From contig CALJTV010000021.1 of NCBI GenBank assembly GCA_937975645.1, positions 1-38,351 of the forward strand: DNA of 38,351 nt, given 5' to 3'. How positions within the stretch are numbered: the stretch's first letter is position 1; the number at the start of each line of letters is the position of its first letter. Positions 15,054-26,205 of the stretch are shown piece after piece. Source of the DNA: an uncultured Dehalococcoidia bacterium. GTDB taxonomy: Bacteria; Chloroflexota; Dehalococcoidia; GIF9; UBA5629. Below the pieces are notes generated by a model. That model saw only the letters and a program-made list of their open reading frames with translations, searched no databases and was not told where the DNA came from. The position numbers were made by a program, and so were the translations under genes.

Positions 15054-15102
15054 TGCTTGTCTTTACAGTTTACCACAACAGCACCAACTGGATAGAACAG
15101 AA

Positions 15103-15296
15103 GACAGTCTATCTTTATATTCAGGCTTTTTCTTTGGGGTGACCTGTTGCCATGGGAACAAAGTCTAAAGGTTTGTTCAATGTCCACCTCCACCTCACCC
15201 CTCTCCCTTGAGGGAGAGGAAAGTCTAGAGAGAAAGTCCTCTCTCACTGGGAGAGAGTTAGAGTGAGGGCAAAAGCCTGAATAAAAGAACGCTACT
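15103..15296 (+). mobile_element. Modular MITE-like repeat element, copy 1
   Basis: About 194 bases between two minus-strand genes. The left end has TTTATATTCAGGCTTTTTC (from 15114) and the right end GCAAAAGCCTGAATAAAA (15269-15286), which are imperfect inverted repeats of each other. A head segment (GGGGTGACCTGTTGCCATGG and onward) is followed by the lead CACCTCACCC, an A-type palindrome CCTCTCCCT/AGGGAGAGG (15200-15219), a spacer (AAGTCTAGAGAGAAAGT) and a B-type palindrome CTCTCTC/GAGAGAG (15239-15257). No open frame of interest lies inside. The copy at 20.3 kb matches it almost base for base at both ends. Confidence 0.8.
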
Positions 15297-15323
15297 GAAC
15301 AGGACACCCTGGTCTGCTGGCAG

Positions 15324-16136
15324 CTATACGTGTGCGGCAACGAAACCTTTAAGCGCACCAAGGTACCGCCCCATGCCACCGGAGAAGATGGTGTTGTGGT
15401 CAACCCCCGGGATGACCACCATCTGCTTGTCCTCCGAACCGATGTTTGCGTACAGCGACCTTCCCTCCTCCAGAGGTACGATGCGGTCGTGCTCCCCATG
15501 GATGACCAGAGAGGGGAGGTGGATCTCTCGGGCAATCCGCACACCGGAAGGCTCCTCAGGAAGGGCAATGCCCAAGGACTTGAGGGGAAAGCCCAAGTAA
15601 GAGAGCAGGTTGAAGATGTTGATAAACCCGCTCTCTATGACCAAGCCGCTGAGCTCTGCCTGGTAATGGTAACCCAATTCTATGGCGGAGGCACTCCCCA
15701 GCGAACGCCCCATGACGAACAGGTTCCCCGAAAAGCCTTCTTTCTTCAGCACCTTCTTGAACCCGGCGAAGATGTGGTGGGCATCCGTGATCATATCGCT
15801 GAGCGTGGGCTTGCCACTGCTCCTGCCGTAACCGCGGTAATCAGCCACAAACAGATTTATCCCAATGCTGTTGAAGACGGCGCCGATGTCAATGTAGTCG
15901 CTGGCTAGCTCCCCATTGCCATGAAAGAACAGGATATTGGGGTACCTTTTGTCGCCGAAGTAGAAGCTGAAGGAAATAGCCACCCCACCAGGCACAGGTA
16001 TCATACCCAGCATGACATTGGGGGCAGGTAAGCTGGGCAGATAGTCACGGCGGGGATAGAAGACGAACTGCAGTATATCTGGTCTGTCCAGAGCTGGGAG
16101 TTCGCGCCACGGCTTCAAACTCTCTCCGCCTGCCAT
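15324..16136 (-). CDS. Alpha/beta hydrolase (YfhR/BEM46-like)
   Basis: A 270-residue serine hydrolase. FFHGNGE (71-77) forms the oxyanion-hole region, VADYRGYGRSSG (98-109) follows, MGRSLGSAS carries the nucleophile Ser 145 in the elbow G-R-S-L-G, and the acid and base are probably Asp 217 (HGEHDRIVP) and His 247 (GVDHNTI). This pattern is that of the BEM46/YfhR group, usually soluble or membrane-anchored peptidase-like or esterase-like hydrolases with unknown substrates. No signal peptide is evident. ATG start at 16134-16136 with GAGGAG upstream. It follows the phosphoesterase gene by 21 bases, so the two probably share a transcript. Confidence 0.9.
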   Translation of the reverse strand: MAGGESLKPWRELPALDRPDILQFVFYPRRDYLPSLPAPNVMLGMIPVPGGVAISFSFYFGDKRYPNILFFHGNGELASDYIDIGAVFNSIGINLFVADYRGYGRSSGKPTLSDMITDAHHIFAGFKKVLKKEGFSGNLFVMGRSLGSASAIELGYHYQAELSGLVIESGFINIFNLLSYLGFPLKSLGIALPEEPSGVRIAREIHLPSLVIHGEHDRIVPLEEGRSLYANIGSEDKQMVVIPGVDHNTIFSGGMGRYLGALKGFVAAHV

Positions 16137-16157
16137 GCTGTGCTCCTCGCCGGCACC

Positions 16158-16616
16158 TCAACCGACCTTGATTATCTCTCCCCTAACATCCTCCCCGATA
16201 GTGATGATGCCAAAGGAGCGCGAGCCGGGACCGGGGTTAAAGAAGAATATGTCACCGATACGCTCACATTTCGCCCAGTGGCTGTGCCCGAAGAGGATGA
16301 TATCGACATCGTCGAACAGCCCGCGGACCCTTTCCTCGATACCTAGCGGAGCCCCCCAGCCATGGGCAAGCCCCACCCTTTTGCCGGCGATGACAAAGAC
16401 CTCCTTTTCAGGAAGAGCTTCCTTCACCGCCGACGAGTCCATATTGCCGCGCACCGCCTTCACCTCCCCCATCCGCCGCAACCCTTCTAGGACACCAATC
16501 CCCACAAAATCACCGCAGTGGACGATGAGATCCACACTGCCCAGCCCTCTGACAATCTCAGGGTGCAGTTCCTCCAGTCTTTGGACATGAGTGTCAGAAA
16601 GTACACCGATCCTCAT
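16158..16616 (-). CDS. YfcE/MJ0936-type metallophosphoesterase
   Basis: A 152-residue calcineurin-like phosphodiesterase with every metal ligand of the short YfcE/MJ0936 family: Asp 8 and His 10 (LSDTH), Asp 36 (HCGD), Asn 58 (RGNMD), His 85 (LAHGWG), His 111 and His 113 (FGHSH). These form a two-metal site that hydrolyses phosphodiesters or phosphomonoesters in vitro; the physiological substrate is unknown. At about 150-160 residues the length is normal. ATG start at 16614-16616. It precedes the alpha/beta hydrolase at 15324 with a 21-base gap and follows another hydrolase by 83 bases. Confidence 0.93.
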   Translation of the reverse strand: MRIGVLSDTHVQRLEELHPEIVRGLGSVDLIVHCGDFVGIGVLEGLRRMGEVKAVRGNMDSSAVKEALPEKEVFVIAGKRVGLAHGWGAPLGIEERVRGLFDDVDIILFGHSHWAKCERIGDIFFFNPGPGSRSFGIITIGEDVRGEIIKVG

Positions 16617-16699
16617 AACTCACCGCCTAAGTGGTGCTATAAGAAACGCCCTTTTTGGTCACGCACTGCAGGAAAAGGCTCTTCTGCGCCGCACCGGGG

Positions 16700-17398
16700 C
16701 TAATTTTGTAGGCCTTGCACGAACTCATCGATAGCCCTGTTCACCTCGTCAGGTCTTTCCAGAAAAACAAAGTGGGTGGTGCCCTCGATGACCACCAGCC
16801 TGGCGCCCTCTATTTTCTCAGCTAGGTAGCGGGCATATTTCAGCGGCGTCATCACATCGTCGGTGCCGGAGATGACCAAGGTGGGCACCTTGATAAGGTG
16901 GACTTTGTCCATGACGTCGAAGCGGTCACAGCACTTGAACCCGTTCAGTCTTGCCGCCACGCCGATGCTGATTACATCGTTGATGATCATCTCCCTCACC
17001 TCGGCGGGGACACGGCTGTAGAACGGCTCCACCAGCCTTCTTGCCTCCTCCGGCGGGGCGCCCACAGCATTCTCCATAGATTGTAGGAAATCGGGCCTGA
17101 CGCGCAGCCTGGCACCGGTGGCGATAAGGACAACTCCGCTGAGCTCGGAGGGATAGTCCAGGGCATACCTCTGGGCGATGGCACCGCCCATGGAATGCCC
17201 GATTATCACCGGCTTCTGGTAGCCCCTGCCACGGATATAATCATGGAGCCACTCGGTGTACTGTTCAATGCTGGTGAAAGGACCGTCGGGGGGATGGCTT
17301 GGCAAGGTGACGGCATCCGAACCCGCGAAGTACCTGGTCTGGTAATACCAGACCCTGCCGGTATTACCGGCACCGTGGACAAACACCAGTTTTTTCAT
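16700..17398 (-). CDS. Alpha/beta hydrolase
   Basis: A 232-residue alpha/beta-fold hydrolase of the esterase/epoxide-hydrolase-like group. FVHGAGNTG (6-14) is the oxyanion loop, [11 protein letters not shown] (65-75) holds nucleophile Ser 69, [11 protein letters not shown] carries the catalytic Asp near 191-192, and [12 protein letters not shown] the catalytic His. A helical cap lies between about 95 and 180. The substrate cannot be inferred. ATG start at 17396-17398, two bases after the lon stop codon, so it is translated from the hsp20-lon transcript or its 3' extension. Similar small hydrolases are common in Chloroflexota; a link to Lon function is not implied. Confidence 0.92.
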   Translation of the reverse strand: MKKLVFVHGAGNTGRVWYYQTRYFAGSDAVTLPSHPPDGPFTSIEQYTEWLHDYIRGRGYQKPVIIGHSMGGAIAQRYALDYPSELSGVVLIATGARLRVRPDFLQSMENAVGAPPEEARRLVEPFYSRVPAEVREMIINDVISIGVAARLNGFKCCDRFDVMDKVHLIKVPTLVISGTDDVMTPLKYARYLAEKIEGARLVVIEGTTHFVFLERPDEVNRAIDEFVQGLQN

Positions 17399-17400
17399 GG

Positions 17401-19758
17401 TCAGGCTGCCCTCCCGTCTTTCAAGGCTGCTGCCAGTGCGCTATCGATATCCTCGGCAAACATAAAGCTGAGCTCTTGCTTAATCTGCGCCGGCACCTCT
17501 TCCAAGTCCTTCTCGTTCTCCTTTGGTAGCACCACCCTCCTGATGCCAGCGCGATGTGCTGCCAGCACCTTCTCCTTTATGCCGCCCACGGGTAACACCT
17601 TGCCCCTCAGGGTGATCTCACCGGTCATGGCGATCTCTCGGTTTACGGGCTTGCCGGTAAGGGCTGAGACCAGAGCCACTGCCATGGTGATCCCTGCCGA
17701 GGGACCATCCTTGGGGATGGCGCCCGCGGGTACATGGATATGGACATCCTTCTTTTCATAGAAGTCTTCGGGTATGCCCAAGGCGCTGGCTTTGGCACGG
17801 GCATAGGTAAGCGCCGCCTTTGCCGACTCCTGCATGACGTCGCCCAGCTTGCCAGTGAGGATCAGGTTACCCTTGCCTGGTACCAGCGCCGCCTCCACGA
17901 AGATAACGTCACCACCCACCGGCGTCCACGCTAGCCCGGTAGCCACCCCCACCTCGTCCTCTCTTTCAGCCACCTCGTGGAGGTACTTTCTCACCCCAAG
18001 GAACTCCTGCAGTTTGTCAGGCGTCACCGTCACCCGTCCATCAAAGCCCTCAGCCCTGCGTCGGGCGACCTTCCGACAGACCGCCCCTATTTCACGCTCC
18101 AGGTTGCGCACCCCGGCCTCTCGGGTATAGTTGCGGATGATCGCCAGGACGGCATCATCGCTTATCTCCAGGTGTTCGGGACTGAGTCCGTTCTCTCTGA
18201 GCTGTCTGGGGATGAGGTATTTCCTAGCAATTTGAAGTTTCTCCTGCTCAGTGTATCCGGGGAGTTCCAGAATTTCCATACGGTCGAGCAGCGCCGGTGG
18301 GATGGTATCGGTGATGTTCGCCGTGGTGATAAACATGACCTTAGAAAGGTCGAAAGGCACATCTAGGTAATGGTCTACGAAAGCATAGTTCTGCTCCGGG
18401 TCGAGCACCTCTAGGAGGGCAGCGGAAGGATCGCCCCGAAAATCGGCACCCACCTTGTCTATCTCATCGAGCATAAATACCGGGTTATTGGACTCAGCGC
18501 GGCGCAGCCCCTGTATGATCCTCCCCGGCAGGGCACCAACATATGTACGCCGGTGCCCGCGTATGTCTGCCTCATCGCGGATACCGCCCAGCGACATGCG
18601 CACAAACTTTCTGCCCAGAGCCCGGGCAATGGACTGTCCCACAGAGGTCTTGCCTGTGCCCGGCGGTCCCACGAAACATAGTATGGGCCCCTTCATATCC
18701 GGTTTCAGCTTCCGCACCGCCAGATAGTCCAGTATCCTCTCCTTCACCTTCTCCAGGTCGTAATGGTCTTCGTCCAGCACCTGAGCAGCTTTAGCGATAT
18801 CCAAGTTGTCCTCGGTGCTCTTCGACCAAGGTAAGCTAATGAGCCAGTCGAGATAGGTGCGGGACACAGTATACTCGGCAGCGGCTGGCGGCATTTTCGC
18901 CAGCCGGTCAAGTTCGCGCTCTGCCTCTTTCTGCGCCTCCGGGGGCATATTCGCCTCGGCTATCTTAGTCTTCAGTTCATTTATCTCCATCGTCCGCTCA
19001 TCAAGCTCGCCCAGCTCCTTCTGGATCGCCTTCAACTGCTCCCGGAGGAAATACTCCCGCTGCGCCTTGTCCATCTCTTGTTTCACTTGAGACTGGATCT
19101 TGCTGCCCAGCTCCAGCACCTCGAGCTCACGGCTGAGATAGGCAGTCAGCTTCTTTATCCGTTCGCTGACATCCAATGTCTCCAGTATTTCTTGCGCTTC
19201 CTCTGGCTTAAGGCTGATGTGGGCGGCGACGAAGTCAGCCAGCGTGCCCGGTTCAGGAATGTTCAGGGCGGCTATGCCGAGCTCAGCCGGCAGGTTTGGC
19301 GCCAGCTCCACAGCCCTCTGAAAAAGACCGAGCAGGTTTTTGGTCAATGCCTCCAGCTCCGTCGTCCTCTCCACCCTGTCCTCGAGCACCTCGATCTTCG
19401 CTTTCAAATATGGCTCCACCTGAGTTATCTCTTTTATTCTGGCGCGAGAGATCCCCTGAAAGAAAGCCCGAATGGAACCGTCGGGTAATTTGAACATGCG
19501 GGCAATGATGGCTACCGTGCCCACAGAATACAGGCTCTCGGGGAGCGGTACATCCGAGCCCGGGCGCTGGGCGAAAAAGCCGACGAACTTGTCCCTGCTG
19601 GCTGCCTCGTCTATAAGCCTGACCAGCTTCTCTTCAGCGGTGCCCAGCGGGATGATTATCGCTGGGTACACCACCGTCTGACCGCTGGGGAAAATGGGCA
19701 TCTCCTCGGGTATATGGAACTTCTCCCTGGTCCCTTTCCCTTCCTCTTTTACCTCCAT
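17401..19758 (-). CDS. lon: ATP-dependent protease La (Lon)
   Basis: AAA+ serine protease that unfolds and degrades misfolded and short-lived proteins. The 785-residue length is standard. The N-terminal LON substrate domain (about 18-210; [18 protein letters not shown]) leads to a coiled coil, then the AAA+ module with Walker [10 protein letters not shown], Walker [10 protein letters not shown] and sensor NPVFML... [18 protein letters not shown], and the protease domain with nucleophile Ser 687 in [11 protein letters not shown] and Lys 730 in GGIKEKV, forming the Ser-Lys dyad. Start ATG 19756-19758, with GAGGAG nine bases upstream. It lies 24 bases after hsp20, an arrangement fitting a heat-responsive operon, though no CIRCE or HrcA box was seen. 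Confidence 0.96.
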   Translation of the reverse strand: MEVKEEGKGTREKFHIPEEMPIFPSGQTVVYPAIIIPLGTAEEKLVRLIDEAASRDKFVGFFAQRPGSDVPLPESLYSVGTVAIIARMFKLPDGSIRAFFQGISRARIKEITQVEPYLKAKIEVLEDRVERTTELEALTKNLLGLFQRAVELAPNLPAELGIAALNIPEPGTLADFVAAHISLKPEEAQEILETLDVSERIKKLTAYLSRELEVLELGSKIQSQVKQEMDKAQREYFLREQLKAIQKELGELDERTMEINELKTKIAEANMPPEAQKEAERELDRLAKMPPAAAEYTVSRTYLDWLISLPWSKSTEDNLDIAKAAQVLDEDHYDLEKVKERILDYLAVRKLKPDMKGPILCFVGPPGTGKTSVGQSIARALGRKFVRMSLGGIRDEADIRGHRRTYVGALPGRIIQGLRRAESNNPVFMLDEIDKVGADFRGDPSAALLEVLDPEQNYAFVDHYLDVPFDLSKVMFITTANITDTIPPALLDRMEILELPGYTEQEKLQIARKYLIPRQLRENGLSPEHLEISDDAVLAIIRNYTREAGVRNLEREIGAVCRKVARRRAEGFDGRVTVTPDKLQEFLGVRKYLHEVAEREDEVGVATGLAWTPVGGDVIFVEAALVPGKGNLILTGKLGDVMQESAKAALTYARAKASALGIPEDFYEKKDVHIHVPAGAIPKDGPSAGITMAVALVSALTGKPVNREIAMTGEITLRGKVLPVGGIKEKVLAAHRAGIRRVVLPKENEKDLEEVPAQIKQELSFMFAEDIDSALAAALKDGRAA

Positions 19759-19782
19759 GTCTTCTTTCTCCTCACAGAAACG

Positions 19783-20229
19783 CTATTCGCCTTTTACCTC
19801 CACCCGCCGCCGCACCTCCACCTTCACCTTTGGCAGGACCACTTCAAGAAAACCGTTCTCGTAAAATGCCCTCGTCTTCTCCACCTCCACCGCTGCGGGG
19901 AGGGTGACCCTGCGCTCAAAGGGTCCCCAGAGTATCTCCATTTGAGTGTAGCTCCGGCTGATCCCCTGCTTTACATCCCGCCGCTCACCCCTGACGATAA
20001 GCTCCTTCCCATACACCTCTACCTCTATTTGTTCCTCCTTTACACCGGCAAGCTCGAAAAGTGCCACCACCTCATCAGCCGTCTCGAAGACGTCCACCGC
20101 CGGCGCCCATGTCCTCGGTGAAAACCTCACCGCTGGTGGCTTACGGCTGGAAAAATCGCCCAGCAGCCGCTCCATCTCCCGGTGCATGGTGACCACAATC
20201 TCAGTCCAGTCACTCCTGAGCTCGACCAT
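19783..20229 (-). CDS. Small heat-shock protein Hsp20
   Basis: ATP-independent holdase chaperone with an alpha-crystallin domain. The start was placed at ATG 20227-20229 (148 residues, MVELRSDWTEIVV) because GAGGAGGGAG lies directly upstream; a longer frame beginning at 20256 would translate that Shine-Dalgarno site as MRREK. The alpha-crystallin domain spans about 37-140 (PAVDVFETADEVVALFELAG ... FERRVTLP ... AFYENGFLEVVLPK), with the A-x-x-x-N-G-x-L motif in the last part. The C-terminal I-x-I motif used for oligomer assembly is not obvious; the tail is KVKVEVRRRVEVKGE. It heads an operon with lon. A minus-strand TATAAT lies about 45 bases upstream. Confidence 0.92.
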   Translation of the reverse strand: MVELRSDWTEIVVTMHREMERLLGDFSSRKPPAVRFSPRTWAPAVDVFETADEVVALFELAGVKEEQIEVEVYGKELIVRGERRDVKQGISRSYTQMEILWGPFERRVTLPAAVEVEKTRAFYENGFLEVVLPKVKVEVRRRVEVKGE

Positions 20230-20272
20230 CTTCTCCCTCCTCATAGTCCTGCGCATAATAGTAGCCTTTAAT

Positions 20273-20278
20273 ATTATA
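20273..20278 (-). promoter_or_regulatory. Candidate -10 box of hsp20-lon
   Basis: On the minus strand TATAAT lies here, giving a leader of about 35-40 bases before the ATG at 20229. No good -35 hexamer is seen at 16-18 bases and no CIRCE element (TTAGCACTC-N9-GAGTGCTAA) is present, so heat control through HrcA is not supported. Confidence 0.35.
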
Positions 20279-20307
20279 GACCAACCGCCTTATTACTTCG
20301 AACCGAC

Positions 20308-20631
20308 GATAGCCTATCTTTATATTCAGGTTTTTTCTTTGGGGCGACCTGTTGCCATGGGAACAAGTTTTAAAGGCTTGTTCAAGAACCACCCTCACCT
20401 TAGTCCTCTCCCTCGAGGGAGAGGAAAGACAAAGGGCTAAAGAGCTAGGCTATCGGTACCTTAGTCCTCTCCCTCGAGGGAGAGGAAGTCTAGAGAGAAA
20501 GTCCTCTCTCCCCAAAGGGGAGAGAGCTAGAGGACATCGAAGACCAGCGGCGTAGGGCTATCCGCCCTCTCTTTCCGCCGGCGGAAGAGAGTTAAAGTGA
20601 AGGGAAAAGCCTGAATAAAAAGGACGCTACT
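20308..20631 (+). mobile_element. Modular MITE-like repeat element, copy 2
   Basis: The gap 20230-20655 has no gene; it holds this element of about 324 bases plus the hsp20 promoter. Left end CTATCTTTATATTCAGG at 20313 and right end AAAAGCCTGAATAAAAAGG (20605-20623), then ACGCTACT, match copy 1. The head contains GACCTGTTGCCATGGGAACA, a near-palindrome. Then come two A-type palindromes TCCTCTCCCTC/GAGGGAGAGGA (20404-20425 and 20465-20486), a B-type palindrome CTCTCTCCCC/GGGGAGAGAG (20504-20526) and a diverged one around TTCCGCCGGCGGAA (20573-20586). Compared with copy 1 it has twice as many modules. Confidence 0.8.
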
Positions 20632-20655
20632 AACCGACCGCATGCTGCGGGGCCC

Positions 20656-21267
20656 TTAGCCAAATATGCCGAGCAAGCCCTGGCGGATCATTTTGATGGC
20701 TATCGCCGCCAGGAACAGGCTGACCACCTTGGATACGGCATTGACACCGCCCTTCCCCAGGAAACCCACCACCCTATTAGCTTGGCCGAAAAGCACCCAG
20801 GCGATAGCCAGGTTGAGAATGAAAGAGGTTATGACTATGATTAGGGAATACTGGTCGATGAGGATGAGCAGCGTGGTGAGCACCGCTGGACCTACCACCA
20901 GTGGTGTCCCCAGGGGCACCACACCCAGCAACTCCACCCCCAGCGACGCCTGGGCTTCTATCATTCTGCCGGCGGTAATCTCTTTCACCGCCAGAATCAG
21001 CAGGATAAGACCGCCGGCTACCAGAAAATCAGCCACTTCGATGCCCAGAAAGAGAAATATACCCTTGCCTATGGCAACAAATCCCAGCCCCAGACCGAGG
21101 GCGGTGAACATCGCCAGCCGCACCATCCTCTGTCTCTCGCCCGGCTTCATATCCTGCATCAGTGGCAGCAAAATGGGCAAGGTGCCCACTGCATCCATAG
21201 CTACGAAGAGCGGCACGAAGGTGAGTCCGAATTCCTGAAGAAAGTGTACTATCCTTTCCATCGCCAC
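20656..21267 (-). CDS. MarC-family integral membrane protein
   Basis: A 203-residue protein with six predicted membrane helices, typical of MarC/UPF0056: an N-terminal FVPLFVAMDAVGTLPILLPL segment (about 16-35), ADFLVAGGLILLILAVKEI, a central PLGTPLVVGPAVLTTLLIL (about 117-135) and the last helix with NAVSKVVSLFLAAIAIKMI. The family was once linked to multiple antibiotic resistance, a claim later withdrawn for E. coli MarC; its function is unknown. The GTG at 21267 is used here; an ATG two codons in (21261) is equally possible, as neither has a clear Shine-Dalgarno site. It starts 11 bases after gyrA ends, on the same strand. Confidence 0.9.
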   Translation of the reverse strand: MAMERIVHFLQEFGLTFVPLFVAMDAVGTLPILLPLMQDMKPGERQRMVRLAMFTALGLGLGFVAIGKGIFLFLGIEVADFLVAGGLILLILAVKEITAGRMIEAQASLGVELLGVVPLGTPLVVGPAVLTTLLILIDQYSLIIVITSFILNLAIAWVLFGQANRVVGFLGKGGVNAVSKVVSLFLAAIAIKMIRQGLLGIFG

Positions 21268-21278
21268 AAGGGATGGGA

Positions 21279-23726
<2,448 letters not shown>

Positions 23727-23754
23727 AGTTTACACTCCTTAAACGCAGGATGGC

Positions 23755-24594
23755 TTACTGCTCTTCAAAAAGGTGACCTTCGACGAGAGGCTCCTCATCG
23801 GGGGGCACGCCTTCAAATATAGAAAAGCCCTCGGGCAAAAGCTCGCCTTCCTCTAGCTCCATCAGTTCAACTTCCTCGATTTCTTCTTCCTCCTCAGCCT
23901 CACCCCGGAGCAGACTTTCCTTGACGTGAGGCTGGAACCCCTCCACAGTCTTCACAGGGAAAGATAGTTTTCCCGCTTGACTCGGGTGCTGGTACGTCTC
24001 CCTGATAATAATCTTTACACCGTGGGCGTCGACGCTGACGATGGCACCAGCGTAACGGTTCCCGCCCAGCATCAGCCTGGCAAGGCGGAGCCCGTGCGGC
24101 GGCTCCACCAGACCAAGGTACTCCCCATGCTCATTCTCCGCGATAAGCCGCTGTCCCTCCACCTTCAAAATTACCTGGTCTCCGGGCGCCATCCTCGCCA
24201 AAACCTCCCGTGCCCCCAGCTCCCGTAGCCCCACAACACCCGTCCTCCCCATCTCGCTGATAAAGACTCCCGGAGAGACCTCATGGCGCTCCTCTTTTAC
24301 CTCCACCTTCCTTTCAGGTAGTAGGGATAAACGTTGCAGGTTCTTCTGGGCGATGGAATTGTTGGGGTCAAGCTCGAGCACCTTGGCATAAGCCTGCTTG
24401 GCTTTAGCAAACTCGCCAAGTTCCATATAAGCCCTGCCCAGGCGGTTATAGGCATCGACATCGGTGGGGAAAAGCTCAATTATGCTCTGGTTTACCGCCA
24501 CCGCCTCCTGCCAGCGGTTCTGCATCGCCAGAGATATCGCCTCCTGGCTTGCCCGGCGCCTTATTTTAGCTTTGTCCTCTTCGCGGTCTGGCAT
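23755..24594 (-). CDS. TPR-repeat protein with acidic tail
   Basis: A 279-residue soluble protein. The N-terminal part has about two tetratricopeptide repeats (AVAVNQSIIELFPTDVDAY about 32-50, then RLGRAYMELGEFAKAKQAYA), a protein-interaction fold. After a linker with VSPGVFISEM comes a beta-rich domain (about 120-210; GDQVILKVEGQRLIAENEHG ... LVEPPHGLRLARLMLGGNRY) that I cannot name, followed by a strongly acidic stretch (AEEEEEIEEVELMELEEGE, about 232-250) and a low-complexity tail. ATG start at 24592-24594 with GGAGGAAT upstream. It is co-directional with gyrA and 28 bases before it, so a connection with nucleoid or replication proteins is possible but unproven. It diverges from the NifU-type gene across 159 bases. 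Confidence 0.85.
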   Translation of the reverse strand: MPDREEDKAKIRRRASQEAISLAMQNRWQEAVAVNQSIIELFPTDVDAYNRLGRAYMELGEFAKAKQAYAKVLELDPNNSIAQKNLQRLSLLPERKVEVKEERHEVSPGVFISEMGRTGVVGLRELGAREVLARMAPGDQVILKVEGQRLIAENEHGEYLGLVEPPHGLRLARLMLGGNRYAGAIVSVDAHGVKIIIRETYQHPSQAGKLSFPVKTVEGFQPHVKESLLRGEAEEEEEIEEVELMELEEGELLPEGFSIFEGVPPDEEPLVEGHLFEEQ

Positions 24595-24691
24595 ATTCCT
24601 CCATTGCTTCCGTAATCGTTATATTTTACTGCAGCTAATGTGACAAAAAAAGCACGCCGTGTCAAGAGGCTTCGGCAAAGAAATTGCTTTT

Positions 24692-24720
24692 TTGACACCG
24701 CTGTCTAAACGTGCTACCAT
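24692..24720 (+). promoter_or_regulatory. Promoter of the NifU-domain gene
   Basis: A consensus -35 TTGACA (24692-24697), 17-base spacer and -10 TACCAT (24715-24720). The leader of about 27 bases carries AAAGGAG (24741-24747). The -35 lies in one arm of an imperfect inverted repeat (24640-24654 with 24685-24698), described under findings. Confidence 0.6.
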
Positions 24721-24753
24721 TGTAATCACCGCGACAGCGTAAAGGAGTGTCCA

Positions 24754-24972
24754 GTGAGAGACCAGGTAGAAAACGTGCTCAAAAAGATAAGACCAAGTCT
24801 GCAAGCTGAAGGCGGCGATGTCGAGCTGGTGGACGTACAAGAAGGCGTGGTAAGCCTTAGGCTTAAAGGTGCCTGCGCTGGCTGCCCGATGTCAACCATA
24901 ACTCTGAAGAATGGCATCGAGCGGATCCTGAAACAGGAAGTATCCGGCGTAAAGGAAGTTGTTTCCGTCTAG
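24754..24972 (+). CDS. NifU C-terminal domain Fe-S scaffold protein
   Basis: A 72-residue stand-alone NifU-type domain (Nfu). It has the characteristic helix-beta start ([24 protein letters not shown]) and the cluster-binding CxxC in GACAGCPMS (Cys 41 and Cys 44), followed by [10 protein letters not shown]. Such proteins assemble or deliver [4Fe-4S] clusters to apoproteins. The start is GTG 24754, with AAAGGAG seven bases upstream, and the promoter TTGACA-N17-TACCAT is close by. It ends six bases before the convergent lysC stop. The abundance of Fe-S proteins elsewhere in the window makes such a carrier unsurprising. Confidence 0.93.
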   Translation: MRDQVENVLKKIRPSLQAEGGDVELVDVQEGVVSLRLKGACAGCPMSTITLKNGIERILKQEVSGVKEVVSV

Positions 24973-24978
24973 GAGTCT

Positions 24979-26202
24979 TTAAAGCTCCGCCTTTTCCAGC
25001 TCAAACGCTTTGTGCAGAGCCCTCACCGCGTCCTTCACTCTGTCCTCAGAGATAATGCAGGTTATCCTTATCTCTGAGGTAGTGATGAGCTGTATATTGA
25101 TACCTTGCTCAGAGAGGGCACGAAACATGGTGGCAGCGTAGCCCGGTGCTCCCTGCATCCCCGTGCCCACGATGCTCACCTTAGCCAGTGTGGAGTCGCT
25201 GGCGCATTCTTTTGCCCCGATTGTTTTGGCAACCTCCCGCACAATGGGCATCGCCTTGTCCACATCGCTGCGGGCGACGGTAAAGGTCAGGTCGGTGATG
25301 TTGTTGATGCTGGCGTTCTGGACAATGGTGTCCACACTGATATTGGCTTTAGCTAGAGGTTGGAAAACCGCTGCAGCTATCCCCGGGCGGTCAGGAACGC
25401 CGACTAGGGTTATTTTAGCCACGTTGACATCGTGAGCAATACCCCGGACTCTGTTTCTTACTTCCATCGCAGTCCCTCCACGAATCATTGTACCGGGCGC
25501 ATCGGTAAAGCTGGAAGCGACCAGTATCGGCACGTTATACAGTTGCCCCAGCTCTACTGCGCGGGAATGCATCACCTTGGCACCCAAAGTCGCCAGCTCC
25601 AGCATTTCTTCGTAACCGATTTCCTTCAGCTTGCGCGCCTCTGGAACGATGCGGGGGTCAGCGGTGTAGACGCCCTCAACATCGGTGTAGATCTCGCACC
25701 TCTGCGCCCTAAGGGCTGCTGCCAGTGCTACCGCAGTGGTGTCAGAACCACCGCGACCTAGCGTGGTCACATCCATATCCCGGGTGACGCCCTGGAAACC
25801 GGCGACAACAACCACGTTTCCCCTCTCCAGCTCCCTCACCACGCGCTTGGGCTCCAGGCGCAGGATGCGGGCTTTGCTGTGGCTGGTATCGGTCTCGATC
25901 CCAGCCTGGGCACCAGTGAGGCTCACCGCCTTGTAGCCCATGTAGTTCAAAGCCATAGCCATGAGGGTACAGGAGACTATCTCACCTGTGGACAGCAACA
26001 GGTCGAGCTCCCTCTCTGGCGGGCGCGGGTTTATCTGCCTGGCTAGTTGAATCAACTCATCGGTGGTATCACCCATCGCAGAAACCACCACCACCACCTC
26101 GTCACCTTTATCTCTGGTGGCAGCTATGCGCCGCGCCACGTTTTTGATCTTTTCGGCATCGGCTACCGAGCTACCACCGTATTTCTGTACTATAAGCGCC
26201 AT
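24979..26202 (-). CDS. lysC: Aspartate kinase (LysC)
   Basis: Phosphorylates aspartate, the first step of the Lys/Thr/Met pathway. 407 residues, monofunctional. The catalytic domain starts with [11 protein letters not shown] (5-15), followed by the STGEIVS region and [15 protein letters not shown] near the middle, and the C-terminal part has two ACT domains ([20 protein letters not shown] and [22 protein letters not shown]) that usually bind lysine or threonine for feedback control. ATG start at 26200-26202, three bases after the stop of the phosphoglycerate-mutase-like gene, so they form one operon. The effector cannot be told from sequence alone. It converges with the NifU-type gene. Confidence 0.95.
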   Translation of the reverse strand: MALIVQKYGGSSVADAEKIKNVARRIAATRDKGDEVVVVVSAMGDTTDELIQLARQINPRPPERELDLLLSTGEIVSCTLMAMALNYMGYKAVSLTGAQAGIETDTSHSKARILRLEPKRVVRELERGNVVVVAGFQGVTRDMDVTTLGRGGSDTTAVALAAALRAQRCEIYTDVEGVYTADPRIVPEARKLKEIGYEEMLELATLGAKVMHSRAVELGQLYNVPILVASSFTDAPGTMIRGGTAMEVRNRVRGIAHDVNVAKITLVGVPDRPGIAAAVFQPLAKANISVDTIVQNASINNITDLTFTVARSDVDKAMPIVREVAKTIGAKECASDSTLAKVSIVGTGMQGAPGYAATMFRALSEQGINIQLITTSEIRITCIISEDRVKDAVRALHKAFELEKAEL

Positions 26203-26205
26203 CGG

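Noticed and set aside
15330..15908. A 192-codon plus-strand frame opposite the alpha/beta hydrolase
   Set aside because: Antisense to the catalytic-triad region of the hydrolase, with no domain.
20230..20310. A CIRCE/HrcA heat-shock operator upstream of hsp20-lon
   Set aside because: No TTAGCACTC or its partner inverted repeat is present; only a -10 box can be supported.
24972..24988. GGAGTCTTTAAAGCTCC as a bidirectional terminator between the NifU gene and lysC
   Set aside because: The palindrome is A/T-rich in the middle, has a mismatch, and is not followed by a T-tract in either direction.
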